Assembly (NCBI GenBank): GCA_964629825.1
Contig: CAZVUW010000096.1
Location: 1-12,073 of the forward strand
Direction of reading: 5' to 3'
DNA length: 12,073 nucleotides
Source: CAZVUW01 sp964629825
Lineage (GTDB): Bacteria; Actinomycetota; Nitriliruptoria; Euzebyales; Egibacteraceae
The position numbers and the translations under genes were made by a program. Position 1 is the first letter of the stretch. Every line of letters starts with the position of its first letter. Below the pieces are notes generated by a model, which worked only from the letters and a program-made list of their open reading frames with translations, searched no databases and had not been told where the DNA came from. Below, one piece after another: positions 1 through 6,760 of this stretch.

Positions 1-13
1 CTTGGTGTCAATG

Positions 14-27
14 TCGGAAGGTTCCGA
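14..27. promoter_or_regulatory. Inverted repeat upstream of the first propeller gene (possible operator)
   Basis: The site reads TCGGAA-GG-TTCCGA: two perfect 6-base arms around a 2-base centre. It ends 27 bases before the ATG at 55, where a repressor site or the start of a 5' UTR could lie. No promoter can be judged because the window begins only 13 bases upstream. A regulatory role is inferred from symmetry and position only. Confidence 0.3.
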
Positions 28-45
28 TCCATCCCTCGGGCAGTT

Positions 46-50
46 GGAGG
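46..50 (+). promoter_or_regulatory. Ribosome binding site for the first propeller gene
   Basis: GGAGG lies 4 bases before the ATG at 55. The spacing is slightly short but the match to the anti-Shine-Dalgarno sequence is strong. It supports the ATG at 55, which is followed by a clear signal peptide. Confidence 0.65.
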
Positions 51-54
51 CTGT

Positions 55-1749
55 ATGAGAACGCGTACCAACGTGCGTATGGCGGTGGTGCTGACCGTCA
101 TGGGACTGCTCCTGCCGACGGCGGCGCTGGCACAGACGCCGCCCCCGGTTGGGACCTTCACCTGGTCGCCCAACATGACTCCGGTTGGGTATTCGGCGCG
201 CAACGTGCCGCTCGCCAATGCGGAACCGGGTGCGGGATCCTTCAACTCCGACCTGGCCTTCTGGGGTGACGTGGCGGTGCAGGGGACCTATGCGGGCTTC
301 CGCCTCATCGACATCAGCGACCCCTCCGCGCCGGAGGAGATCATCAACTGGGAGGACTGCAACAGCCGCCTCAACACCCAGGGCAACCAGGGTGACGTGA
401 TCATCTACGAGAACCTGGTCATCCGCTCCTGGAACTCCCCCGCCCCCGCCGCCGGCTCCATGTGCGGCGACATGCCGGTCCCAGCGGGCGAAGAGGGCGT
501 GCACATCATCGACATCTCCGACCCCGAGGACCCCGAGGTCATCGGATTCGTCGACATCCCCTGCGGGTCGCACACCGAGACGCTCGTCCCCGACCTCGAG
601 AACGACCGTCTGATCGTCGTCAGCAACCCGTCGAGCGGCTCCATCCTGGGCGGCGGGGACCCGGGTGAGCCCCCGGTGTCCTGTCGAGGGATGGACCTTG
701 TCGAGATCCCCTTGGACGCTCCCGAGGACGCCTCCTACCTGAAGTTCCTGCCCGCGGGCGACCCGTCCATGCCGCCTGAGGAGCACCACCCCTGCCACGA
801 CAGCGCCGCGATGCTCGGCGACGTCAACCTGCTGGCCTGCGCCGGTGGTGAGGGCACCAACGTCTTCGACATCAGCGACCCGGAGAACCCGGTGTGGCTG
901 TACCACAAGGTCACGGGCGGCGTCGGTGGCGGTCACTCCGCCGCGTTCACCTTCGACGGCGAGGTCCTGATCATCGGCCACGAGCCCGGTGGCGGTAGTG
1001 CAGCTCGCTGCCAGTCCGGCCCGCCGCCGCGCAGCGAGCAGGAGTACACCTACTTCTTCCTCGACGCGCGCACGGGTGAGTCGATCGGGCAGTTCGCGTT
1101 CCCGCGGCCGCAGAGCGCGCTCGAGAACTGCACGGTCCACAACTACAACGTGGTGCCGACCAACCGCGAGTACGTGCTGGTGTCCGGCAACTACCAGTCC
1201 GGCATCAGCGTCGTGAACTTCTCCGACCCGGACGACGCCGAGGAGATCGCCTTCGCCGACCCCGCGCCGCTGGTCAACCCGGACAACCCGACCGGCATCG
1301 AGCTCGGCGGTGACTGGTCGACCTATTGGTACAACGGCTTCATCTACGAGTCGGACATCACCCGCGGCGTCCTGATCTGGGAGCTGGACCACGAAGACGT
1401 CGCCGAGGCGCAGACCCTCGACTGGCTGAACCCGCAGACGGCCGTGATCACCTTCGCGACCTTCCCCGGCGCGTCCAAGGACCTCGAAGAGCTGTTCGAG
1501 GCCGGCGGCATCACCGAGGGCCTCGAGGCCAAGGTCCGCAACGCCCTCGAGAAGGCCCAGGAGTGGCTGACGATGCCGAAGAAGGGCAACGTCGCCCTGT
1601 CGCACCTCGAGCGCGCCATCCACCTGCTGCTGTGGCAGGCGGACGTCATCGAGAACAAGAACAAGCCCAACCAGGGCGACCCCGACGGGCTCCGCGCCCT
1701 CGCCGCGACGATCCAGCAGCTGCTGGACGAACTCCGGGCCGCTCAGTAG
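55..1749 (+). CDS. Secreted LVIVD-repeat beta-propeller protein with C-terminal helical domain (paralogue A)
   Basis: A 564-residue exported protein. Residues 1-26 form a signal peptide: basic start (MRTRTNVR), hydrophobic core, and an ALAQ cleavage site. The body carries recurring LVIVD-like strands of the form G-x-x-hydrophobic-(I/V/F)-D-I-S-D-P: FRLIDISDP, VHIIDISDP, NVFDISDP and a weaker SVVNFSDP. LVIVD repeats are known to build beta-propellers, usually of unassigned function. Eight cysteines of the mature chain (e.g. C102, C137, C170, C247, C359) match those of the downstream paralogue, suggesting disulfides in an extracytoplasmic protein. Cys/His motifs stand out: C170-GS-H173, HHPCHD at 244-249, H294 in GGHSA and C359-TV-H362. 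Residues about 486-560 are a helical domain (NVALSH, HLLLWQADVIE, KPNQGD) shared with the paralogue and loosely like FIMAH-type domains. A GC-rich hairpin follows. The fold call is firm; the biochemical role is unknown. Confidence 0.85.
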   Translation: MRTRTNVRMAVVLTVMGLLLPTAALAQTPPPVGTFTWSPNMTPVGYSARNVPLANAEPGAGSFNSDLAFWGDVAVQGTYAGFRLIDISDPSAPEEIINWEDCNSRLNTQGNQGDVIIYENLVIRSWNSPAPAAGSMCGDMPVPAGEEGVHIIDISDPEDPEVIGFVDIPCGSHTETLVPDLENDRLIVVSNPSSGSILGGGDPGEPPVSCRGMDLVEIPLDAPEDASYLKFLPAGDPSMPPEEHHPCHDSAAMLGDVNLLACAGGEGTNVFDISDPENPVWLYHKVTGGVGGGHSAAFTFDGEVLIIGHEPGGGSAARCQSGPPPRSEQEYTYFFLDARTGESIGQFAFPRPQSALENCTVHNYNVVPTNREYVLVSGNYQSGISVVNFSDPDDAEEIAFADPAPLVNPDNPTGIELGGDWSTYWYNGFIYESDITRGVLIWELDHEDVAEAQTLDWLNPQTAVITFATFPGASKDLEELFEAGGITEGLEAKVRNALEKAQEWLTMPKKGNVALSHLERAIHLLLWQADVIENKNKPNQGDPDGLRALAATIQQLLDELRAAQ

Positions 1750-1776
1750 GGGCCTCTACCGCAGCACGAACCGCAC

Positions 1777-1805
1777 GAAGGGGACGCCATCCCGGCGCCC
1801 CCTTC
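1777..1805 (+). terminator. GC-rich hairpin terminator after propeller A
   Basis: The arms GAAGGGGACGCC and GGCGCCCCCTTC pair over 12 positions with one A-C mismatch around a 5-base loop, starting 27 bases after the stop. There is no real U-tract afterwards, so it would be a non-canonical or weak intrinsic terminator, as is common in GC-rich actinobacteria. The same hairpin, without the mismatch, follows the next gene. Confidence 0.6.
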
Positions 1806-1915
1806 CGCGTGCCCGCACCCCGGAGCGCAACCAGCCTCGAAGGCCCCTGCGTGCGCCGACCGCACAGCATCGGACTAACCGGGCCCAAAGGCCTTCCAGC
1901 CCTCCGCCGGTCCTG

Positions 1916-1921
1916 TAGCCT
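1916..1921 (+). promoter_or_regulatory. Candidate -10 box (TAGCCT, with upstream TG) for propeller B
   Basis: TAGCCT fits the actinobacterial TANNNT -10 consensus and is directly preceded by TG. A weak -35 candidate, TTCCAG at 1894-1899, lies 16 bases upstream. A start near 1928 would leave a 5' leader of about 90 bases before the ATG at 2016. It sits downstream of the hairpin at 1777-1805, so propeller B probably has its own promoter. No other gene is visible in the 266-base gap 1750-2015. Confidence 0.35.
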
Positions 1922-1931
1922 GCAGCCTTCT

Positions 1932-1945
1932 TCTACGCGGGTAGA
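1932..1945. promoter_or_regulatory. Inverted repeat in the leader of propeller B (possible operator)
   Basis: TCTAC-GCGG-GTAGA is a perfect 5-base inverted repeat with a 4-base centre, just downstream of the candidate -10 box. A repressor site or a small RNA hairpin are both possible. Its sequence differs from the inverted repeat before propeller A, so the two genes do not visibly share an operator. Confidence 0.25.
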
Positions 1946-2000
1946 GCCGGTTCTCGGCTTGGCGTGGCCCTTGGGTTCCGTTGCGCCGACTTGCCGGCAG

Positions 2001-2010
2001 AGAGGTGATT
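2001..2010 (+). promoter_or_regulatory. Ribosome binding site that fixes the start of propeller B
   Basis: AGAGGTGATT closely matches the anti-Shine-Dalgarno complement and stands 5 bases before the ATG at 2016. The reading frame stays open upstream to about 1326, inside propeller A, so this site together with the signal peptide that begins at 2016 decides the true start. Confidence 0.75.
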
Positions 2011-2015
2011 GCCAC

Positions 2016-3890
2016 ATGACGAGCTCCGCACGAGTACGTCGGGTCGGAGTGCTGCTTTCGGCGGTGCTCGCCCTGACCCTGATGGCGCCGCTAGGTGCGA
2101 CGGCGCAGACCGACCCCCGCCAGGACCTTCCCTCGGGGACCGACAGCAACGCGTCCGGGACCGGCAACCCCTACACGGTGCCGAACGCCGACGCCGGCAT
2201 CGCGGCTCGAAACGTCGAGCTGCTCGCCAACCGACCCAAGCCGCGCTGGACGGCCCCGGATGGCTCTGACCTCGCCGCCGGCGCGTTCAGCCAGTCCAAC
2301 ATCGGGTCGGACCTCGCCTTCACCGGCAACTACGCCATCTCCGGCAACTACCGGGGCTTCGGTGTGTTCGACGTGTCCGACCCCGCCAACCCGACGCTGG
2401 TGACGACCGTGAACTGCATCGGCGGCCAGGGCGACCCCTCCGTGTACGGCAACCTGCTCTTCATCTCCGTGGAGTCGACCTCCGCGCGGGTCGACTGCAC
2501 GGCCGACTCCACCCAGCCGGTGTTCCGCGGCGTGCGGATCTTCGACATCAGCGACATCAACAACCCGCAGTACGTCGCCGCCGTCCAGACCTGCCGCGGT
2601 TCGCACACCCACACGGTGGTCGAGGACCCCAACGACGACGAGAACGTCTACATCTACGTCTCCGGGACCGCCGGCGTCCGCGCCGCCAGCCAGCTCGCCG
2701 GCTGCGCCAACCCGGCCAAGACCGACCCGACCTTCAACGAGGCCTCCTCGCGCTACCTGGTCGAGGTCATCAAGGTCCCGCTGGACTCGCCAGAGGACGC
2801 GGCCGTCGTGAACATGGCTCGCCTCTTCCTCGACGAGTCCACCGGCCGCATCGACGGCCTGTGGCCGGGCGGCAACCACGGCCCGGGCACGCAGTCGACC
2901 TCTGAGACCGACGCCTGCCACGACATCACCGCCTACCCGGAGATCGGCCTGGCTGCCGGCGCCTGCGAGGGCAACGGCCTCCTGATCGACATCACCGACC
3001 CGGTGAACCCGAAGCGGATCGACGCGGTGCTCGACCCGAACTTCGCCTACTGGCACTCGGCGACGTTCAACAACGACGGCACCAAGGTCGTCTTCACCGA
3101 CGAGTGGGGTGGCGGCGGCGCGCCGCGCTGCCGGCCGACCGACCCGGACAACTGGGGCGCCGACGCGATCTTCGACATCGTCCAGACCGAGGACGGCCCG
3201 AAGATGGAGCTCCGCAGCTACTACAAGGTCCCGAACGTGCAGTCCACGCGTGAGGTGTGCGTCGCGCACAACGGCAACCTCATCCCGGTCCCGGGCCGTG
3301 ACGTGATGGTCCAGGCCTGGTACGAGGGCGGCTTCAGCGTCTTCGACTTCACGGACTCGTCCAACCCGGTCGAGCTCGCCTACTTCGACCGTGGCCCGTA
3401 CGGCCCACCGCCGTTCAACCCCCTCGGCGGCTACTGGTCCGTCTACTGGTACAACGGGAACATCTACGGCAACGAGATCTTCCTCGGGTTCGACACCTTC
3501 GACCTTCTGGCCGACGGTGACGCTTTCACGGACAACGAGCTTGAGGCCGCTCGCACCGTCCTCTTCGACGAGCACAACGCTCAGGCTCAGGAGCGCATCG
3601 AGTGGGACGCCACCTTCGCGCTCGCTCGCGCCACGGTCGACCAGATCGTCCGCGACGACGACATGACCGAGGGCATGGAGGGCAAGATCCGCAACGCCCT
3701 CGACATGGCCGAGCAGTTCCTGGCCATGCCCAAGAAGCACAACGTGGCCCTGTCCCACTTCGACCGCGCCGTCCACCTGCTGCTGTGGCAGGCCGACGTG
3801 ATCGAGGGCAAGGACAAGCCCAACCAGGGCGACGCCGACCGCCTGCGCGACCTGGCCCAGAAGATCCTGGACCTCAAGGCCGCCTCGTAG
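2016..3890 (+). CDS. Secreted LVIVD-repeat beta-propeller protein with C-terminal helical domain (paralogue B)
   Basis: A 624-residue exported paralogue of the preceding gene. It starts at 2016 because a strong ribosome binding site and a signal peptide (basic MTSSARVRRVG, hydrophobic core, ATAQ cleavage site near residue 31) begin there. LVIVD-like strands include FGVFDVSDP, VRIFDISDI, LLIDITDPVNP and FSVFDFTDS. Eight cysteines occur in the same order as in paralogue A, and Cys/His motifs recur: C193-RGS-H197 with H199, C301-H302-D, H347 in WHSATF, and C415-VA-H418. The closing blade motif YWYNGNIYG matches YWYNGFIYE of the neighbour. Between the last blade and the final domain is an acidic stretch of about 50 residues with no clear counterpart in A. 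The C-terminal domain from about residue 550 is identical to A at about 46 of 65 aligned positions (hand count). Function is unknown; matching metal-ligand-like His residues make metal binding worth testing. Confidence 0.85.
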   Translation: MTSSARVRRVGVLLSAVLALTLMAPLGATAQTDPRQDLPSGTDSNASGTGNPYTVPNADAGIAARNVELLANRPKPRWTAPDGSDLAAGAFSQSNIGSDLAFTGNYAISGNYRGFGVFDVSDPANPTLVTTVNCIGGQGDPSVYGNLLFISVESTSARVDCTADSTQPVFRGVRIFDISDINNPQYVAAVQTCRGSHTHTVVEDPNDDENVYIYVSGTAGVRAASQLAGCANPAKTDPTFNEASSRYLVEVIKVPLDSPEDAAVVNMARLFLDESTGRIDGLWPGGNHGPGTQSTSETDACHDITAYPEIGLAAGACEGNGLLIDITDPVNPKRIDAVLDPNFAYWHSATFNNDGTKVVFTDEWGGGGAPRCRPTDPDNWGADAIFDIVQTEDGPKMELRSYYKVPNVQSTREVCVAHNGNLIPVPGRDVMVQAWYEGGFSVFDFTDSSNPVELAYFDRGPYGPPPFNPLGGYWSVYWYNGNIYGNEIFLGFDTFDLLADGDAFTDNELEAARTVLFDEHNAQAQERIEWDATFALARATVDQIVRDDDMTEGMEGKIRNALDMAEQFLAMPKKHNVALSHFDRAVHLLLWQADVIEGKDKPNQGDADRLRDLAQKILDLKAAS

Positions 3891-3906
3891 GCAGCTAGAC
3901 GCACAC

Positions 3907-3935
3907 GAAGGGGGCGCCCGGCGGGCGCCCCCTTC
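3907..3935 (+). terminator. Perfect-stem intrinsic terminator after propeller B
   Basis: The arms GAAGGGGGCGCCC and GGGCGCCCCCTTC form a perfect 13-bp stem with a 3-base loop, beginning 16 bases after the stop and followed by the pyrimidine-rich run TGCTTCTCCTTC. The left arm and the CGCAC just before it closely match the hairpin after propeller A. Confidence 0.8.
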
Positions 3936-4023
3936 TGCTTCTCCTTCAAGGGACCCTCCCCGTGCTGTCGCTGTCAGCCGTGCGAGGTCCGCCCTGAGAC
4001 CATCGGTGAGGCCCGGTTGGCGC

Positions 4024-4029
4024 TACCGT
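4024..4029 (+). promoter_or_regulatory. Candidate -10 box (TACCGT) of a leaderless promoter
   Basis: TACCGT fits TANNNT and is followed by exactly 7 bases and then the ATG at 4037, so transcription would start at or next to that ATG. There is no Shine-Dalgarno sequence before this ATG and no convincing -35 box. The same geometry recurs at 5385 and 9307. Confidence 0.5.
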
Positions 4030-4036
4030 GTAGCCG

Positions 4037-4084
4037 ATGAACCGGCAGCGCCTCTTCGCGGTGCACGGCGGTCGCACGCCGTGA
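4037..4084 (+). CDS. Short leaderless ORF whose stop overlaps the membrane protein start
   Basis: ATG at 4037 opens a 15-codon ORF (MNRQRLFAVHGGRTP) ending at TGA 4082-4084. That stop overlaps a GTG (4081-4083) in the frame of the downstream membrane protein, giving a GTGA coupling junction. Fourteen of the 15 codons end in G or C, whereas the 25 codons of the alternative upstream extension of the membrane protein (from GTG 4006) have G or C in only 15. This suggests that the short frame is the one translated here. Two readings fit: a leader peptide coupled to the membrane protein, or the real N-terminus of that protein displaced by an indel, since MNRQR would make a good basic start for the following hydrophobic segment. 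Not certain to be expressed. Confidence 0.4.
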   Translation: MNRQRLFAVHGGRTP

Positions 4085-5373
4085 TCGCGGCGCTGCCCCC
4101 GACGCTGCTCCTGGCCCATGGGTTGGGGGACGCCGGCGACCTGCCGGTCGCGCTGCCGGCCGTCCTCTTCTTCGCCGCCGGCCTCGTGCTGCTCGCCGCC
4201 TGGCTGGCCGACCGCCGGCGCGTGCCCGACGACGCGGACGAGGGTCGGCCGCTGCCGCGCCTCACCGCCTTCGCCGACTCGCCGGTCGTGCGCGGGCTGG
4301 CGCGCACGCTCACCCTCGCCGCCCTGGCCATCGCCATCGTCACGGCGGCGCTAGGCCCGTCAACCGCCGCGCAGAACCCGGCTCCGCGGCTGGTCTTCGT
4401 GGTCTTCTGGGGTCTGCTGATCCCGATCTCGGTGGTCTTCGGGAACGTGTGGCGGGCGGTCAACCCGTTCCGAACCCTCGCGGCCGGGCTCGCCCGGCTG
4501 TCCGGCGACCCCGAGTGGCAATCGGTCGAGCCGCTGCCCGAGCGCATCGGGGTGTGGCCGGCGGTCGTGCAGCTGGCGGTCTTCATCTGGGCCGTGCTCG
4601 GGCTGTGGGAGCGCTCCGGTCCGGTCCTGATGATCCTGCTGGCCCTGACCGCTCTGCAGCTGTTGGCCGCCAACCGCTACGGGCCGGCGTGGTTCGACCA
4701 CGGCGACCCGTTCGAGCTGGTCGCGGGCCTGGCCGCCTCCGTCTCGCCGCTGCAGCGCCGCAGCGACGGGTTGCTCGTCCTGCGCGCCCCCAGCTTCGCG
4801 GCGCGCCGCATGCGCAGCGACGCCGGCGTGCCCGCTGCGCTGGCGCTGCTGATCGGCGGGCACCTGACCGACTTCGTCGTCGACACGCCGTTCGTGCACG
4901 AGCTGCGTGGGCCCTACCTGCGCACCGGGCAGCTCGTGGTCGACACCCTCGTGCTGGTCTTGCTGACCGCCGTCATATATCTGGCGCTGCGCTGGGTCAC
5001 GCGGCGCGGCAGCTTCCTCCTGCCGGCGTTCGTGCCCGTTGCCGCGGGCTACGCCATGGCGCATGACTTCGGCGTCTTGATCGTCGAAGGCCAGTTCGCC
5101 GTCATCCAGCTGAGCGACCCGCTCGGACGCGGCTGGGATCTGCTCGGCCTGAGCGGTCGCTACGTCCCCGCCGAGCCCATCCCGGCGATGGTCGCCTCGC
5201 TGGTGGTCGTGATCGCGCTGATCCTCGGCCACATCGCCGCTGCCCTGCTCGGGCGTTCGCTGGTGCCGTCGCGCTTCAGCGGGCGCGCCGTGGTCGCCGC
5301 CCAGCTGCCGCTGCGGGCGTTCCTGGTCGTCTCGGTGGTCGCTGCCATAGCCGCCCGCCTGATAGTCGCCTGA
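4081..5373 (+). CDS. Polytopic integral membrane protein of unknown function
   Basis: About 430 residues with roughly 10 predicted membrane segments, including AVLFFAAGLVLLAAWLA, RLVFVVFWGLLIPISVVFG, VVQLAVFIWAVLGLW, LVVDTLVLVLLTAVIYLAL, FLLPAFVPVAAGYAMAHDFG and MVASLVVVIALILGHIAAAL. It ends within its last hydrophobic segment. Marker motifs are LLLAHGLGD near the N-terminus, FGNVWRAVNPFR, ERIGVWPAV and DPLGRGWDLLG. I recognise these as the pattern of a widespread actinobacterial membrane family that is often labelled 'fenitrothion hydrolase'; that label is not support for a hydrolase activity, and no catalytic motif is visible. The start is unresolved: GTG 4081 overlaps the stop of the short upstream ORF, while GTG 4006 gives 25 more residues with atypical codon use. 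The amidohydrolase gene starts 24 bases downstream and appears to have its own promoter. Confidence 0.75.
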   Translation: MIAALPPTLLLAHGLGDAGDLPVALPAVLFFAAGLVLLAAWLADRRRVPDDADEGRPLPRLTAFADSPVVRGLARTLTLAALAIAIVTAALGPSTAAQNPAPRLVFVVFWGLLIPISVVFGNVWRAVNPFRTLAAGLARLSGDPEWQSVEPLPERIGVWPAVVQLAVFIWAVLGLWERSGPVLMILLALTALQLLAANRYGPAWFDHGDPFELVAGLAASVSPLQRRSDGLLVLRAPSFAARRMRSDAGVPAALALLIGGHLTDFVVDTPFVHELRGPYLRTGQLVVDTLVLVLLTAVIYLALRWVTRRGSFLLPAFVPVAAGYAMAHDFGVLIVEGQFAVIQLSDPLGRGWDLLGLSGRYVPAEPIPAMVASLVVVIALILGHIAAALLGRSLVPSRFSGRAVVAAQLPLRAFLVVSVVAAIAARLIVA

Positions 5374-5384
5374 CCGGGGTCGGG

Positions 5385-5390
5385 TAGCGT
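5385..5390 (+). promoter_or_regulatory. Candidate -10 box (TAGCGT) of a leaderless promoter for the amidohydrolase gene
   Basis: TAGCGT fits TANNNT and is followed by 7 bases (CGAGGGC) and the ATG at 5398. The GAGGG just before the ATG is only 1 base away, too close to work as a Shine-Dalgarno site, so leaderless initiation is the better explanation. No clear -35 box is seen. Confidence 0.5.
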
Positions 5391-5397
5391 CGAGGGC

Positions 5398-6726
5398 ATG
5401 GACGATCCCGCGCCCCGCGTTCCGCCGCCGTACGTCGAGCACCAGCGCGCAGCGGCGGAGCGGCTCGCCCAGGCCATCGACGCGGCCGAGCCGATGCGCT
5501 CCGACCTGCCCGGCGCCCCCGAGCCGGTGGCCGCGGCGATCGCCGCCGCCGTCGAGCGCCGCAGCGCAGACCTCATCGACCTCTCGCGCGACATCCACGC
5601 CCACCCCGAGCTCTGCTACGAGGAGCACTGGTCGGCGCAGCGCGTCGCGAACCTGCTGTCCGAGCACGGGCACGACTGCGAGGTCGGCGCCTACGGGCTG
5701 GACACGGCCCTGCGCGCCACCGCCGGCAGCGGCTCCCCGCGCGTGGCGGTGCTGGCCGAGTACGACGCCCTGCCGGGGATCGGTCACGGCTGCGGGCACA
5801 ACGTCATCTGCGCGACGGCGGTCGGCGCGTTCCTCGCCCTCGCCGAGGTAATCGAGGACATCGGCGGAGCGGTCGAGCTGATCGGCTGCCCGGCCGAGGA
5901 GGGCGGCGGCGGCAAGGAGCTGATCGCACGCGCGGGCGGCTTCGACACGATCGACGCGGCGCTGATGCTGCACCCCTTCGGGGCCGACGCAGCGGTCCAC
6001 CCGTGGCTCGGCGTCCGCACCGTGGATGTGACCTACCACGGTCTCGCCGCCCACGCCGCCGTCGCCCCGCACCTCGGCCGCAACGCCCTGGATGCCGTCG
6101 TCAGCGCCTACAACGGCTTCGCCCAGCTGCGCCAGCACATGCTCCCCGATGACCGGGTGCACGGGATCATCACCGACGGCGGCCAGAAGCCGAACATCGT
6201 TCCCGAGCGCGCGGCGGCCTCGTTCTACCTGCGCTCGACGAGCGTCGACGGGCTGGCCGAGCTGACGACCCGCGCCGACGCCATCTTCCGCGCGGCCGCG
6301 CTGTCGACGGGGACCGAGGTCGAGATCACCTGGGACGTCTGCCCGGTCTACCTGCCGGTCCGCAACAACACCGCTCTGGCCGGCCGCTACGCCGAGAACC
6401 TGCGCCGGCGCGGCCGCAAGGTCCTTCCCGCCGGGGTGCTGCCCGCGGAGATGACCGGCTCGACGGACCTCGGCAACGTGAGCCTGCGCATCCCGGCCAT
6501 CCACCCGCTGCTGGGCATCGCCCCGATCGAGGTGTCGCTGCACACCGCCGAGTTCGCGCGCTGGGCCATCAGCGACCGCGCCGACGCCGCGATCGTGGAC
6601 GGCGCAATCGGCCTGGCCCTCACCGCCGCCGACTTCCTCCTCTACGACGAGGTCCGCAGCACTGCCCGTGAGGAGTTCGAGCGCGAGGGCGGCGTGCTCG
6701 TCCCCGACATCCCACCGGGGAGCTGA
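5398..6726 (+). CDS. M20-family metal-dependent amidohydrolase/dipeptidase
   Basis: A 442-residue cytoplasmic enzyme (no signal peptide) of the M20 peptidase family, most like the M20D amidohydrolase/AbgB/PM20D2 branch that hydrolyses N-acyl amino acids, p-aminobenzoyl-glutamate or dipeptides. Visible motifs in order are HAHPE at 67-71, AEYDALPGIGHGCGHN at 120-135 (C132 and H134 as expected metal ligands), CPAEEGGGG from 164 with the catalytic and metal-binding pair E167/E168, H192 in LMLHPF, H219 at the start of the dimerisation (lid) domain, DGGQKPNIVPE, and H382 in SLHTAEF, the usual last metal ligand. All key residues are present and the length is normal, so activity is likely; the substrate cannot be read from sequence. 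The N-terminal 45 residues are an Ala/Pro-rich extension. The start is supported by a TANNNT box 7 bases upstream. It converges on the minus-strand gene across 31 bases. Confidence 0.9.
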   Translation: MDDPAPRVPPPYVEHQRAAAERLAQAIDAAEPMRSDLPGAPEPVAAAIAAAVERRSADLIDLSRDIHAHPELCYEEHWSAQRVANLLSEHGHDCEVGAYGLDTALRATAGSGSPRVAVLAEYDALPGIGHGCGHNVICATAVGAFLALAEVIEDIGGAVELIGCPAEEGGGGKELIARAGGFDTIDAALMLHPFGADAAVHPWLGVRTVDVTYHGLAAHAAVAPHLGRNALDAVVSAYNGFAQLRQHMLPDDRVHGIITDGGQKPNIVPERAAASFYLRSTSVDGLAELTTRADAIFRAAALSTGTEVEITWDVCPVYLPVRNNTALAGRYAENLRRRGRKVLPAGVLPAEMTGSTDLGNVSLRIPAIHPLLGIAPIEVSLHTAEFARWAISDRADAAIVDGAIGLALTAADFLLYDEVRSTAREEFEREGGVLVPDIPPGS

Positions 6727-6760
6727 CCCGAGGGCCCTGGGAGGCCGGACCTCGGGGTCA
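6724..6760. terminator. Bidirectional hairpin containing both converging stop codons
   Basis: TGACCCGAGG and CCTCGGGGTCA pair as 10 bp with one bulged G around a 16-base GC-rich loop. The first three bases are the TGA stop of the amidohydrolase, and the last three (TCA) are the complement of the TGA stop of the minus-strand gene. It is placed to end transcription from both sides, although no U-tract is present on either side. Confidence 0.55.

Noticed and set aside
1326..2015. Upstream extension of propeller B reading into propeller A (854-residue open frame)
   Set aside because: It overlaps the end of propeller A in another frame, encodes Arg/Pro-rich low-complexity sequence, and a strong ribosome binding site plus signal peptide begin at 2016.
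2091..3776. Minus-strand open frame of 561 residues opposite propeller B
   Set aside because: Val/Asp/Gly-rich mirror of propeller B codons with no domain; a GC-bias shadow.
4081..5373. Naming the membrane protein a fenitrothion hydrolase
   Set aside because: I recall that label being attached to similar proteins, but no hydrolase motif is visible and the sequence is almost entirely membrane segments, so I leave the function open.
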